DNA of 64,000 nucleotides from Bacillota bacterium (GCA_023394875.1 JAEXAB010000003.1:124001-188000), one strand, 5' to 3'; positions 50,654 through 60,523 are shown, numbered from the stretch's first letter. A program made the numbers and translations. The notes: generated by a model from the letters alone, not told the origin.

Positions 50654-51910
50654 TTAGTCCATCAAAGTAAATTCCAAATCAAGAACGCACACGGTGTCGC
50701 CGTCTTTCGCTCCCATTGATTTTAGTTCCTCAATTATCCCTCTTTCACGCATTTTCCTTTGGAACCAGTTAAAGCTGTCTATATCGTCAAGATAGGCTTT
50801 CTTGGCTATTTCTTCCACAAACGGTCCGCTTACGTAATAAATGCCTTCTTTTTCTTCTATTTCATATTGAGATTTATCCACCGTTTCGTATTCAAACTTC
50901 CGGAATTCCATCGGCGCAAGCGGAGGCAGTTTATTTAGTTCGTTTGCCATAACGTCAACCAAAGTTTTCACTCCCTCGGTAGTGGCTGCGCTTATTTTAA
51001 TGGGTTTTTTGCCCGATACTTTTTCCAATTGTTTCAATGTTTCTTCATCAAAACCGATATCGCACTTATTAGCAACCACGATTTCGGGCAAATTAAATAG
51101 AACTTTGCTGTAGTTTTTCAATTCTTCCCTTATTATTTGATAGTCCTTAATAGGGTCTCTTTCTTCGCTGCCACTGATATCAACTACGTGAACTATTAGC
51201 CTTACTCTTTCTATATGGCGTAAAAACTCGTGCCCCAAGCCTAGACCTTCGGCTGCCCCTTCGATAAGTCCGGGAATGTCCGCTACAATGAAGTTTTCGT
51301 CATAGTGCTTGACCACTCCAAGATTGGGTGAAAGGGTGGTAAAGTGATAATTGGCTATCTTCGGTCTTGCCGCAGAAATTACGCTTAGGATTGTGGACTT
51401 ACCTACGTTAGGAAAGCCAACTAAGCCTACGTCGGCAATGGTTTTTAGCTCTAATCTTAACTTTCTTTCTACCGTCGTTTCGCCGTCTTCGGCAAAGGAC
51501 GGAGAGCGTCTGGTAGGAGTGCAGAATCTAGCGTTACCCTTGCCCCCTCTTCCACCGGGGAAAAGACAAACTCTTTCTCCGAAGTTAAATACGTCGGCTA
51601 ATATACCGCCGCTTTCGGCGTCTTTTATTACCGTACCGCGCGGCACTTTTATAATAATATCTGCGCCGTTGGCTCCCGTCATATTCTTTCCGCCGCCTCT
51701 TTCGCCGTTTTCGGCGCGGAAGTGTTGGCTGTACCTAAAGTTTATCAAGGTATTTAGAGAAGGGTCGGCTTCGAAATAAATACTGCCGCCGTTGCCGCCG
51801 TCTCCTCCGTCGGGACCGCCCGCAGGCACGAACTTTTCTCTGTGGAAACTGACGTTTCCGTTTCCACCGTCACCTGCTTTACAATATATTGTGGCTGTAT
51901 CTAAAAACAT
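50654..51910 (-). CDS. obgE: Ribosome-assembly GTPase Obg
   Basis: 418 residues in three domains. The glycine-rich Obg fold (1-155) has GDGGNGNVSFHREKFVPAGG and PDGGDGGNGGSI; the G domain (about 158-325) has GFPNVGKST, DIPGLIEGAAEGLGLGHEF and NKCD; the OCT domain (about 345-415) closes with MGAKDGDTVCVLDLEF. It works in 50S assembly and growth control. It is cotranscribed with tatD upstream and yhbY downstream, with only 10-12 bases between. Confidence 0.97.
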   Translation of the reverse strand: MFLDTATIYCKAGDGGNGNVSFHREKFVPAGGPDGGDGGNGGSIYFEADPSLNTLINFRYSQHFRAENGERGGGKNMTGANGADIIIKVPRGTVIKDAESGGILADVFNFGERVCLFPGGRGGKGNARFCTPTRRSPSFAEDGETTVERKLRLELKTIADVGLVGFPNVGKSTILSVISAARPKIANYHFTTLSPNLGVVKHYDENFIVADIPGLIEGAAEGLGLGHEFLRHIERVRLIVHVVDISGSEERDPIKDYQIIREELKNYSKVLFNLPEIVVANKCDIGFDEETLKQLEKVSGKKPIKISAATTEGVKTLVDVMANELNKLPPLAPMEFRKFEYETVDKSQYEIEEKEGIYYVSGPFVEEIAKKAYLDDIDSFNWFQRKMRERGIIEELKSMGAKDGDTVCVLDLEFTLMD

Positions 51911-51922
51911 TTTTCTCCTCTT

Positions 51923-52696
51923 TTACTTGGCTAAATTAAAAAACCGCTCGGTGTTTTTTACTGTTATTCTCTCCAAATCCTCTCTGTCCATACCGAGAAT
52001 TTCCGCTACCTTTTCGCTTACTAGGTTAATATACTTAGGTAAATTTATTTTGCCTCTGTAAGGGACAGGCGTCATATACGGACAGTCCGTTTCCAACATC
52101 AGCTTTTCAATGGGCATACTTCTTAATATTTCCGGCTTTTCGGTGGCGTTTTTGAAAGTTACCGCTCCCCCGAAAGAAAAATACAAATCAAGCTTAGCAA
52201 ACTCTTTCAGCATTTCTTTACTGCCGCTGTAACAATGTAGTACCGCGCCGTAAGCTAGTTTGTGCTTGTTCTCTTTAAGTAGATTATACATCAGCTGATA
52301 GGCGTCTCTAAGATGAATTATAGTGGGCGCGTGCATGTTATACGCTAAGTCCAGTTGCTCTAAGAATACTTTTTCCTGAACTTCTCTTGGGCTGTAATCA
52401 TAATAAAAATCCAGACCGATTTCTCCGATTGCTACTACCTTTTTATCTTTTATAAGGTCTGCAAAGCGGTTGTAATCGTCAATTGTTGCCTTAGATGCGT
52501 CGTGGGGATGAATACCTACCGCGGCATATATATCGGGATATTTTTTTGCTAAAAGGTAGCTTGTTTCGCTGCTTTCCCTGTCATAACCGACGTTTATTAT
52601 AGCTTTTATATTGTCGCTTTTCATACCGCTTACTATTTCATCAACGTAAGGCAGTAATTTTTCATCGTTTAGGTGGGCATGGCTGTCGATTATCAT
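51923..52696 (-). CDS. tatD: TatD family metal-dependent deoxyribonuclease
   Basis: 257 residues. The metal-binding HxH is in IDSHAHLND (about 3-11); IGEIGLDFYYD, TIIHLRDA, LHCYSG and METDCPYMTP follow, the last with an Asp ligand, all hallmarks of TatD. It cuts single-stranded DNA 3'-5' and some damaged DNA. It sits in the lysC-tatD-obgE string, 12 bases before obgE and 16 after lysC. Substrate in this organism is not shown by context. Confidence 0.95.
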   Translation of the reverse strand: MIIDSHAHLNDEKLLPYVDEIVSGMKSDNIKAIINVGYDRESSETSYLLAKKYPDIYAAVGIHPHDASKATIDDYNRFADLIKDKKVVAIGEIGLDFYYDYSPREVQEKVFLEQLDLAYNMHAPTIIHLRDAYQLMYNLLKENKHKLAYGAVLHCYSGSKEMLKEFAKLDLYFSFGGAVTFKNATEKPEILRSMPIEKLMLETDCPYMTPVPYRGKINLPKYINLVSEKVAEILGMDREDLERITVKNTERFFNLAK

Positions 52697-52712
52697 TTTT
52701 TTGTATTATCCT

Positions 52713-54026
52713 TTAGAAAAAAGCGTGGTAAATTGCACTTATTGCTTTTTCTAAGTCGCAGGTTCTGACTCCTACAATAATGTTAATTTCGCTGCTGCCC
52801 TGGTCTATCATTTTTATGTTTATGTCGGCATTGGCTAACGCAACGAAAACCTTCGCCGCCGTACCTGTTTGGTGGCTCATACCGTGACCGACTATGGCAA
52901 TAAGGGAAATATCCTTATAAACATAAATTTCGTCGGGATTAACTTTGCCGCGGATTTTTTCGATAAGCTCAAACTCAATGCCGTTTTTCAAATCGCTGTC
53001 GGGCAATATTAAGCTCATTGTGTCAATACCGGTAGGCATATGCTCAAGGTTAATGTTGTAATATTCCAAAACAGACAAAATTTTACGGCAAAAGCCTATT
53101 TCGCTATTCATCATCGTTTTCTTTATCAATATAGTGGTAAAGCCTTTAATGCCTGCGATACCGGTAACCAATCTTGTTTTTGATGCGGTGGTGCTTTTGG
53201 TAATAAAAGTACCCTTAGCTTCGGGATTGAAGGTGTTTTTGATATTAATGGGAATATCGGTGTGCCTTAACGGGAATGTAGCCTCTGGATGAAGCACGCT
53301 TGCGCCCATATAGGACAATTCTCTAAGTTCCTCATAGCTAAGCGACTCAATAAGTAAGGGATTTTTTACAATTCTGGGGTCGGTGGTCATAAAACCGTCA
53401 ACATCAGTCCAGTTTTCGTAAACGTCGGCTGTTACTCCCCTAGCTATAATAGAACCGGTAAGGTCGCTTCCGCCGCGGCTGAAGGTTTTAATCGTACCAT
53501 CAGGCAAAGCTCCGTAAAAGCCGGGTATTACCGCGCCTTTACTGATACACAAGGTCTTGGAAACTAAATCGTTGGTATATTCGTCATCAAACACGCCTTT
53601 TAGGTTGAATTTTATTATGTCGGCTGCGTCGACAAATTGGAAACCTAATAGTTCCGCCATAATAAGGGCGCTTAAATATTCACCTCTACTTGCCGCATAG
53701 TCAGGCGCCGTACTATCAATAATGCCCTGTTCTACTTCGTCAAGGTGCTTTTCTATGTCAAGTGTCAAGTTAAGATCCTTTACTATGCCGATAAAACGGT
53801 CTCTTATTTTATCAAAGTTCGATTTGCATTTGCCTGTCGCCATTTTTTCATCATAGCATGCATAAAGTAGGTCGGTTACTTTTTCATCGCCCGAAAATCT
53901 TTTGCCGGGCGCCGACACGATGACAAATCTACGGCTATCTTCGCTTAGTATTATGTCTTTCACCTTAGTTATAGCCACTTTTTCGGCCATAGAGGTTCCA
54001 CCGAATTTACATACCTTCAAATTCAT
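52713..54026 (-). CDS. lysC: Aspartate kinase
   Basis: 437 residues, monofunctional. KVCKFGGTSMA is the kinase start, SRGEYLSA and SRGGSDLTGS bind aspartate and ATP, and two ACT domains fill about residues 290-437 (the second holds VGHGMSHQTGTAAKVF). It makes aspartyl phosphate for lysine, methionine and threonine synthesis. The length and ACT layout are those of the lysine- or threonine-sensitive class. It lies in a mixed operon without other amino-acid genes; the pathway's last enzyme, lysA, is at 22 kb. Confidence 0.94.
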   Translation of the reverse strand: MNLKVCKFGGTSMAEKVAITKVKDIILSEDSRRFVIVSAPGKRFSGDEKVTDLLYACYDEKMATGKCKSNFDKIRDRFIGIVKDLNLTLDIEKHLDEVEQGIIDSTAPDYAASRGEYLSALIMAELLGFQFVDAADIIKFNLKGVFDDEYTNDLVSKTLCISKGAVIPGFYGALPDGTIKTFSRGGSDLTGSIIARGVTADVYENWTDVDGFMTTDPRIVKNPLLIESLSYEELRELSYMGASVLHPEATFPLRHTDIPINIKNTFNPEAKGTFITKSTTASKTRLVTGIAGIKGFTTILIKKTMMNSEIGFCRKILSVLEYYNINLEHMPTGIDTMSLILPDSDLKNGIEFELIEKIRGKVNPDEIYVYKDISLIAIVGHGMSHQTGTAAKVFVALANADINIKMIDQGSSEINIIVGVRTCDLEKAISAIYHAFF

Positions 54027-54035
54027 ATAATCTCC

Positions 54036-55250
54036 TTAAATCCTTTTTGCTTCCATATAATATTTTTTGTTTTCGGCTGTTCCTATAGAAAAAGCCTTTT
54101 TAGGTAAATTGCCTACGTTTACAACATATTCAAAAAGTTCGTTCTTAGCAAACTCAGGCATAATAATGCCTAAAGCCTTGTTTTTCTGAACTATTTCTTC
54201 TACATAATTTTCTCCGTGAACGTAGTCTACGTCTAGCCCCTCTGTCTTTCTTATTTTTTCTATATACTCTTGAACTTTACTGATAGCCTCACTGCTCTTT
54301 ATCGGACAGTCTATAAAAGTTTCTCCTTTTTCGGTAATTAACTTTAGCTTTCCGCTTCCCGACAGCTCTTTTTTCAGCCCTTCGATAAAACTATTTTTAT
54401 AGTCAAAAATCACTCTGTGAATGGGGTGGAAGAATAAAGCGTCGTCATAAATATTCATAACCTCTACCAAACAATAGCGCGCGGGGTGGTTTTCTCTTTC
54501 TTCTTCCCCTAATGTAGCTTTTATCTTGTTCCAATGCTCTTTGGCGGTTGCCATACTATGGTTGCCGTCCCCTACTGCAAACAAAATTCCCGCATCGGTG
54601 GAATATTTTTGTTTTTGTAAATCCTTATCAAGCAGATTGTTAAATTTATTTATTATTTCAGTAACTTCGGTTACTAAGTATCCGGCTATATGTCCGCCCT
54701 CCATATTTAGGTCAAAGTCGTATAATTTTCTCAATTTATCTCTGTTTTTATAAAGAGGCTCAATTATATTCTTATCGGCATCGTCAACCAAAAGTATGAT
54801 ATGCGGAAGCTCTATTTTGGCATTTTCTCTTATTTTTAATCTTACGGGGAGTCTTTCCACAATGGTGTCTTCGGTGGCTCTTATTTCCGTCTTAATTCTG
54901 CGGTAATCATAGGTTTCTAGGTCTACGCTAAGAACCAAACTTAGTCTTTTATTGCCCCCTTCCACTTCCCTTTCTACTAGGACAAAGCCGTCCAGCTCTT
55001 CAAAAATTCCGCTTTCCAAATAGGCGTCCATATTTTTATTTATGTCGGCTATTCTTTTATCCATATTGTCGTTTAGATAAATTTCGGGATATGTAATTTT
55101 CAAGGTTGAGGGAGCTTCGCCCACAAATTCTTCTAATTTCTTCCAATAGTCCATTTGTGAGGTAAACTGGTCGCAAGCTACTACTGCCCACTTGGTAAAA
55201 TCCACGTTTTTCGGCAACAAAATTGCGCTTTTTTTGACTACATTGCCCAT
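54036..55250 (-). CDS. DUF1015 family protein
   Basis: 404 residues. It matches DUF1015 (PF06245) along its length: AVVACDQFTSQMDYWK near the start, LVEREVEGGNKRLSLVLSVDLETYDY and the signature AVGDGNHSMATAKEHW (about 225-240). The fold is ParB-like by reported similarity, and the family often neighbours serA/serC in clostridia; here those genes are 24 kb away and lysC is next door. Biochemical role unknown. It lies 9 bases upstream of lysC. Confidence 0.9.
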   Translation of the reverse strand: MGNVVKKSAILLPKNVDFTKWAVVACDQFTSQMDYWKKLEEFVGEAPSTLKITYPEIYLNDNMDKRIADINKNMDAYLESGIFEELDGFVLVEREVEGGNKRLSLVLSVDLETYDYRRIKTEIRATEDTIVERLPVRLKIRENAKIELPHIILLVDDADKNIIEPLYKNRDKLRKLYDFDLNMEGGHIAGYLVTEVTEIINKFNNLLDKDLQKQKYSTDAGILFAVGDGNHSMATAKEHWNKIKATLGEEERENHPARYCLVEVMNIYDDALFFHPIHRVIFDYKNSFIEGLKKELSGSGKLKLITEKGETFIDCPIKSSEAISKVQEYIEKIRKTEGLDVDYVHGENYVEEIVQKNKALGIIMPEFAKNELFEYVVNVGNLPKKAFSIGTAENKKYYMEAKRI

Positions 55251-55273
55251 TTGTTTCTCCCTGCAATAAAAAT

Positions 55274-56062
55274 TTATCTTTTTAGATTTCTGGTTTTTAC
55301 GGTGACGTTAAAAGTTTCGTAAAGAATATCGGAAAGTCTTTCCGGTGTGATATATCTACGCAAAACCCCTTTCTTGGCAACCGAAATTATGCCTGTTTCT
55401 TCGCTTATTACTATGCTGATATTGTCGCTTTCTTCGGTAATACCGATAGCCGCTCTGTGCCTTGTGCCTAAGTCTTTGCTAATTGCCTGCGTTTGGGATA
55501 ACGGCAAGAAACACCCTGCCGCCAACACCTTATTGCCTTTTACTACCACTGCGCCGTCGTGCATAGGGGCTTTGGTGTTAAAAATACTTTCTAGAAGAGC
55601 CGCCGAAAGCACGCCGCCTACTTCCACACCAGAATCAAGTACGTGTTGAGATATTTTTGTAGGAGCAATAACAATTAACGCTCCAGTACGGGCTTTGGAC
55701 ATTTGCTGACAGGATTTTACCAATTCTTCTATGGTTTTTTGCAATTCTTCGTCGCTTACTACTACAGTGTTGTTTTTCTGACTAAGCTTACTTAAGTTAA
55801 AAAACAAAACTTTAAAATCGTTCTGATAAACCACAACAGCCATAAAGCACATAACTAAAACTATAGTGGTCATAAGCAATACGGCAAATTCCATATCGCT
55901 ATAGAACCAACTTAGTATATAAAAGCCGATATAAAGAAGAAATACCGCTAAATACATATACAAAAGCGCAGGCGATTTCTTCCTGGCAAAAAATAGCGTA
56001 ATAAGCACCATAGCTGCTGCGGCGACTATTAGTGATAAAGCTTTACCTACTCCGAAAAACAT
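55274..56062 (-). CDS. cdaA: Diadenylate cyclase CdaA
   Basis: 262 residues. Three N-terminal helices (about 8-27, 33-52, 60-80) lead to a DAC domain (about 100-255) with the catalytic motifs MHDGAVVV and GTRHRAAIG. It makes cyclic di-AMP from two ATP and controls potassium, osmolyte and wall homeostasis. In Bacillus cdaA is followed by cdaR and glmM; neither is present here, and instead an unknown membrane gene lies upstream and DUF1015 downstream. Confidence 0.95.
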   Translation of the reverse strand: MFFGVGKALSLIVAAAAMVLITLFFARKKSPALLYMYLAVFLLYIGFYILSWFYSDMEFAVLLMTTIVLVMCFMAVVVYQNDFKVLFFNLSKLSQKNNTVVVSDEELQKTIEELVKSCQQMSKARTGALIVIAPTKISQHVLDSGVEVGGVLSAALLESIFNTKAPMHDGAVVVKGNKVLAAGCFLPLSQTQAISKDLGTRHRAAIGITEESDNISIVISEETGIISVAKKGVLRRYITPERLSDILYETFNVTVKTRNLKR

Positions 56063-56075
56063 TGCGCACCTCTAT

Positions 56076-56861
56076 CTAAAAGTTAAAATCCTTGAATACT
56101 GTATCGTTCTTTTTTGGTTCTTCCTTAATTATGAATATATCGTTATCTTCGGGCTCCTCTGATTTGATTTTTAGCCGCTTTGCGTATAAATACGCAAGAC
56201 CTGCGACAATTAATTTAATACCCAAATCAATACTATACGCGATGGTATCCAAAACCGATTTTTCTACGTTGAGATTTACTATATTGTTTATGAAGGAAAG
56301 AAAACTGAAAATAACGCTGATACCCAGATATATTTTCGCAACGTATGCGAACACTCTGTAGTGGTTCCTTTTCGGCAGATATCTTGTGCGGAAATCCTCA
56401 TAAAAACAAGCGAAAAGTAGGGTTGGTACTGCAAAATCTATTATCGAAGAAATAATCCCGATAGCTTTCGGCGCAAAAAAGTAAGTGACCGAAATAACGC
56501 CGATAATAATGTTACTTAATATAAGCACCAGTCTTGCCCTGAAGGTAAAATCATCGGCGTTTAACGCCATAAGAAACCTTCTGGCTACAATATTGTAGCA
56601 GAAATTCATAATAATTTCGGCAAAAACGGTATAAATAATGGGTATAAATATACAAGACGTTATTACCATCGCCGTAGTGCTTATGGCAATTAAATTTTGT
56701 CCGCCCAGCATATCTAGATAACTCTGCGCGGTAATTTTGCTATCTTCAATCAACAGGTAAGCGTCGCTTATAAAGAAGCTTGCCGCAAGGAAAAGATACC
56801 ATATCCATTTATTAAGCTTGCGGAATTTCGCTACCGTTTGGTCTTTCAATAAAAATTTCAA
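56076..56861 (-). CDS. Unknown membrane protein next to cdaA
   Basis: 261 residues, about six hydrophobic helices: roughly 20-37, 55-80, 105-125, 132-150, 170-190 and 212-230. It ends with an acidic-then-basic tail (EEPEDNDIFIIKEEPKK). No family recognised. It is 13 bases upstream of cdaA and 11 bases after holA on the same strand, so likely cotranscribed and possibly a partner of CdaA, which is inference from order only. Codon use is like its neighbours. Confidence 0.72.
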   Translation of the reverse strand: MKFLLKDQTVAKFRKLNKWIWYLFLAASFFISDAYLLIEDSKITAQSYLDMLGGQNLIAISTTAMVITSCIFIPIIYTVFAEIIMNFCYNIVARRFLMALNADDFTFRARLVLILSNIIIGVISVTYFFAPKAIGIISSIIDFAVPTLLFACFYEDFRTRYLPKRNHYRVFAYVAKIYLGISVIFSFLSFINNIVNLNVEKSVLDTIAYSIDLGIKLIVAGLAYLYAKRLKIKSEEPEDNDIFIIKEEPKKNDTVFKDFNF

Positions 56862-56872
56862 CTATTCCTCCG

Positions 56873-57808
56873 TTATTCTCTAAGCAAATTTGCTATAGCC
56901 ATATCAAATGCCGTTTTTTCGCTCATAACTCCGCTTTTGAAGCTATATTCTAGGTTTATCAACATTTCCATCATATTTTTTAGCTTTAATTTGCTGTAAG
57001 AATTATTTTCTCTTGACATTAGTATGGCATATTCTTTGACATTAAATATTTCTGACAAAGATTTATTGTCTAGTTTGCTAAGTGAGCTATGCAGTATGCG
57101 CCTGAATTGATTAATAAGAGCGCTTAGAAGATAGGACGGAGCCTCTCCCCTTTCGATAAGCCTTTCCATTTGGATTAGGGCTTTATCCTTTCTACCGTTT
57201 ACTATGCTGTTTACAAACTCATATATCTGTAGTTCGGTATCATTGGCGACCAGTTTTTGCACCGCCTCCAACGTAACTTGAACGTTATTACAATATGCAA
57301 TCAGTTTTTCACTTTCGTTACTAATCCTAGCCATATCGCAATTGGTGTATTCTATAAGCACTTCCAAAGCTCTTTTTTCTATACCTTTAGGAAAAAGAGT
57401 TTGGGCAAATCTTTGACATTTTAGTTTATCTAACCTTTCGCAGTCGATTTCTTTAATTTTCTTCCGCATAGTCGGCGTAAGGAAATTTACACCGCTAAAT
57501 ACAAGGTAACTGTTCCCTATGTCTTCCTGCAAAATTTTGTTTAGCATTTTTACCGCGTTATCGTCGGGTTTATAGTCCCTATCTCTAACAATAACTACGT
57601 TATAATCGGAATCGAAACTGACCGTAAAAAGAGCGTTTATCGGCTCACTTATATCGTAAATCTTGTCGAAAACAAAAAAAGATAAACTGTCCTCCGAAAG
57701 TAGAGCTCTAAAGATATTTTCGGCGTATTTTATCCAGTAGGAATCATTCCCGCTAAGGCAATAAATTCCGCCTGTTAAAGACTCTTTTTTCAGCTCGAAA
57801 GCGTTCAC
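56873..57808 (-). CDS. holA: DNA polymerase III delta subunit
   Basis: 311 residues. The start is GTG at 57808, with AGCAGG as SD. The N-terminal about 200 residues form the RecA-like clamp-loader fold (GIYCLSGNDSYWIKYAENIF, VVIVRDRDYKP); the C-terminal collar domain has QIYEFVNSIVNGRKDKAL, SYLLSALINQFRRIL and YSFKSGVMSEKTAFDMAI, as in HolA/YqeN. It is the clamp-loader wrench that opens the beta clamp. It leads the eight-gene operon. Confidence 0.92.
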   Translation of the reverse strand: MNAFELKKESLTGGIYCLSGNDSYWIKYAENIFRALLSEDSLSFFVFDKIYDISEPINALFTVSFDSDYNVVIVRDRDYKPDDNAVKMLNKILQEDIGNSYLVFSGVNFLTPTMRKKIKEIDCERLDKLKCQRFAQTLFPKGIEKRALEVLIEYTNCDMARISNESEKLIAYCNNVQVTLEAVQKLVANDTELQIYEFVNSIVNGRKDKALIQMERLIERGEAPSYLLSALINQFRRILHSSLSKLDNKSLSEIFNVKEYAILMSRENNSYSKLKLKNMMEMLINLEYSFKSGVMSEKTAFDMAIANLLRE

Positions 57809-57844
57809 TTTTACCTGCTTATAATTATAAATATACTTTAAATA

Positions 57845-57873
57845 AGTTTAACACAGCGACGGGACAGTGTCAA
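57845..57873 (-). promoter_or_regulatory. Promoter of the holA-to-yhbY operon
   Basis: On the minus strand, consensus TTGACA (57873-57868), 17-bp spacer, TAAACT (57850-57845). Confidence 0.65.
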
Positions 57874-57915
57874 GCGAATGCATTTCGGAAACTGCTCAAA
57901 AAACCTTGTTTTTAT

Positions 57916-57940
57916 GAAAAAAGACGGCTTAAAGCCGTCT
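57916..57940 (-). terminator. Terminator of glyA
   Basis: 7-bp stem AGACGGC/GCCGTCT with loop TTTAA on the minus strand, then T6. It lies 24 bases past the glyA stop. Confidence 0.85.
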
Positions 57941-57963
57941 GTTTTCTGTATCATTAGTTACGG

Positions 57964-59214
57964 CTAAAACTTTATATCGGCATATAGCGGATGAGCTTTT
58001 GTCAAAGATTCCACTTCTTTTTTGACTTCCTCAAAACAGCTTTCTTTTTCTTTTATTATCCTTACTATCAGTTTGGCAACTGTGGCGCTGTCTTTTTCCT
58101 CAAAGCCTCTAGTGGTTATAGAAGGAGTACCTATTCTTATTCCGCTGGTAACGGTAGGTCCTTGCGGGTCAAAAGGTATGCTGTTTTTGTTTACGGTAAT
58201 ATTGACTTCGTCAAGCATACTTTCTAATTCTTTACCGGTAACATCAGTTCCGCGCAGGTCGATTAAAATCAGATGATTGTCCGTCCCGCCAGAAACCATA
58301 TTAACTCCGTTTGCCGCAAAAACTTCACTCATTGCCTTGGCGTTTTTAATGATTTGTTTTTGATAAGTAACAAATTCGGGCTGTAAGCACTCCCCGAAGG
58401 CTACCGCCTTGGCTGCAATAACGTGCATTAATGGGCCGCCCTGCAAGCCGGGGAAAACCGCCTTGTCTATTGCTTTTGCAAACTCTTCTTTACACATAAT
58501 CATACCGCCTCTTGGGCCTCTAAGCGTCTTATGCGTGGTTGTAGTGACAAAATCTGCGTAAGGCACGGGGCTTGGGTGGAGATTAGCGGCAACAAGTCCT
58601 GCTATATGGGCAATATCTACCATAAGGTAGCAACCTACTTTGTCGCTGATTTCTTTCATTCTCTTAAAGTCGATTATGCGGGAATACGCGCTGGCGCCGG
58701 CAACTATAATTTGCGGTTTTAATTCCAACGCCTGTTTTTCTAATGCGTCATAATCTATTACTTGGGTGTCTTCGGTTACGTTATAACCTACGGCGTTAAA
58801 ATACTTACCCGAAATAGAAACTTTGCTGCCGTGGCTTAAATGTCCGCCGTGGGCAAGGTTCATACCCAAAATGGTATCGCCGGGTTTTAGTACGGCGTAA
58901 TAAACGGCTAAATTTGCATTACAGCCGCTGTGTGGCTGAACGTTTACGTGTTCGGCTCCGAATAATTTTTTTGCTCTCTCTATAGCTAAGTTTTCGCTTA
59001 CGTCAACGTATTGGCAACCGCCGTAATATCTCTTACCCGGATAGCCTTCGGCATATTTGTTGGTAAGCATACTACCCATAGCCATCATAACTTCTTCGGA
59101 AACAAAATTTTCGCTTGCTATAAGCTCGATATTGTTTTGCTGACGTATGTATTCGTCTTTTATACTTTGATAGACCTCATAATCTTTCGTCTTTAATCCT
59201 GAATAATCCAGCAT
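57964..59214 (-). CDS. glyA: Serine hydroxymethyltransferase
   Basis: 416 residues from the ATG at 59214 (MLDYSGLK), chosen because GGAGGG is five bases upstream; the frame opening further up is not coding. NIELIASENFVS, YYGGCQYVD and the PLP lysine in TTTHKTLRGPRGGMI are diagnostic. It interconverts serine and glycine and feeds one-carbon units to folate, linking to serCA and purine synthesis in this window. It has its own promoter and terminator. Confidence 0.97.
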   Translation of the reverse strand: MLDYSGLKTKDYEVYQSIKDEYIRQQNNIELIASENFVSEEVMMAMGSMLTNKYAEGYPGKRYYGGCQYVDVSENLAIERAKKLFGAEHVNVQPHSGCNANLAVYYAVLKPGDTILGMNLAHGGHLSHGSKVSISGKYFNAVGYNVTEDTQVIDYDALEKQALELKPQIIVAGASAYSRIIDFKRMKEISDKVGCYLMVDIAHIAGLVAANLHPSPVPYADFVTTTTHKTLRGPRGGMIMCKEEFAKAIDKAVFPGLQGGPLMHVIAAKAVAFGECLQPEFVTYQKQIIKNAKAMSEVFAANGVNMVSGGTDNHLILIDLRGTDVTGKELESMLDEVNITVNKNSIPFDPQGPTVTSGIRIGTPSITTRGFEEKDSATVAKLIVRIIKEKESCFEEVKKEVESLTKAHPLYADIKF

Positions 59215-59245
59215 TGACACCCTCCGTAACGTTGTTAATAAAATA

Positions 59246-59275
59246 ATTATAGCACTTATCAAAACCCATAATCAA
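59246..59275 (-). promoter_or_regulatory. Promoter of glyA
   Basis: On the minus strand, TTGATT (59275-59270), 18-bp spacer, TATAAT (59251-59246). No glycine riboswitch fits in the about 30-base leader. Confidence 0.7.
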
Positions 59276-59293
59276 ATGATATGGGCAATAACT

Positions 59294-60523
59294 TTAGGCT
59301 TGTTTGAAGATTACTATAAACTCAGTGTACTCCATTGGCACGCTGTCAACTCCGATACTGCCGTTGTGCGCGTCCACTATGGCTTTGGCTATAGCTAGCC
59401 CAAGACCAAAACTGCCGGTAGAGCCGTGCGACTCGTCGGTGCGGTAAAATCTGTCAAAAAGCTTGGGTAAATCTTCTTTTCTGATACCTTCGCCGGTGTT
59501 CCTTATCTTAAAAATAGCTCTTTTTCTTTCCGAATAGACCTCAACGTTGACGTTGCCACCCTTGTTGGTATACTTTAGAGCGTTTTCCACAAGGATATAT
59601 AGTAATTTTTCTATGTTTGCCGACACACCGTTAATTTTTATATCGGGGTCGATTTTGCTTTTTAAGGTAATTTCGTTTTCAAACGCCAAAACTTCGGCGT
59701 TGAGTAAAACCCCGAATGCTATATCGCTAAGCGACAGGTTCTGGAAAACCACTTTTTCGTTTACGGCGTCAAGACGGGCTAGTTCCAACATTTCGTTAAT
59801 AAGATTACTCATTCTGCCAATCTGACTGTTAATACTGTCCAGCCACTTTATTTGTTCTTTACTTAGCGTTTCTTTGGAAGAATTAAGAATAGATAAGTCG
59901 GTACTTATTATGGTTAGGGGGGTTTTTAACTCGTGAGAAGCGTTTGCGACAAGGTCTTGCTGCTTATTAAAAGCGTCTTCTATCGGCATTACGCTCTTTT
60001 TTGCCGAACGCATACTAAATAAGGCAATAGCGGTTATTCCTAAAGCCCCTGCTACCACAATAATTATGCCTACGTTTCGTAAGGCAATAAACTCTTTGGT
60101 GTAGTCGTATAAATAAATCAGACGCCCCAAAAAGGTTTTTTCGGTGCGGTAAGCGACGTAATTGTCGTCTACTCTTATTTTGTTGTTTTCTACGTCGGTA
60201 TTATCGACGATGTATTTAATGATGGATTCTATGGTTTCTCTGCCGTAAAAATCATCGTTGGAGGTATAATAGACGTTGTTGTTATCTACGTAGATAGCAA
60301 GACAGTCTCTGGGCATACCCTTATTATCGTCATTAGGAAAGCCCCCTCCACCTATATTATTGCTGAAAAAAGGTATAGAAGAAATATCCTCTAAGGTGTC
60401 CTCAATGGTAATTAGCATTCGGGAATAGTTATAAATGTAGACAAAGCTTAGTACAAAAATAAGCATTAATCCTAATGATATAGTCTGTCTTATGGCTACT
60501 TTTATTCTAAGCTGTTCAAACAT
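59294..60523 (-). CDS. Membrane sensor histidine kinase
   Basis: 409 residues. Helix one (about 13-33), an extracytoplasmic loop (about 34-150) with a Gly/Asp-rich stretch GGGGFPNDDNKG, helix two (about 152-170), then HisKA with NASHELKTPLTIIS (phospho-His about residue 196) and HATPase with ENALKYTNKGG, RNTGEGI and GLGLAIAKAIVDAHNG. It senses an unknown external signal and phosphorylates the coupled regulator. The genes overlap by one base, so they work as a pair. Confidence 0.93.
   Translation of the reverse strand: MFEQLRIKVAIRQTISLGLMLIFVLSFVYIYNYSRMLITIEDTLEDISSIPFFSNNIGGGGFPNDDNKGMPRDCLAIYVDNNNVYYTSNDDFYGRETIESIIKYIVDNTDVENNKIRVDDNYVAYRTEKTFLGRLIYLYDYTKEFIALRNVGIIIVVAGALGITAIALFSMRSAKKSVMPIEDAFNKQQDLVANASHELKTPLTIISTDLSILNSSKETLSKEQIKWLDSINSQIGRMSNLINEMLELARLDAVNEKVVFQNLSLSDIAFGVLLNAEVLAFENEITLKSKIDPDIKINGVSANIEKLLYILVENALKYTNKGGNVNVEVYSERKRAIFKIRNTGEGIRKEDLPKLFDRFYRTDESHGSTGSFGLGLAIAKAIVDAHNGSIGVDSVPMEYTEFIVIFKQA

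Noticed and set aside
59215..59293. Glycine riboswitch before glyA
   Set aside because: Only about 30 bases of leader follow the promoter.
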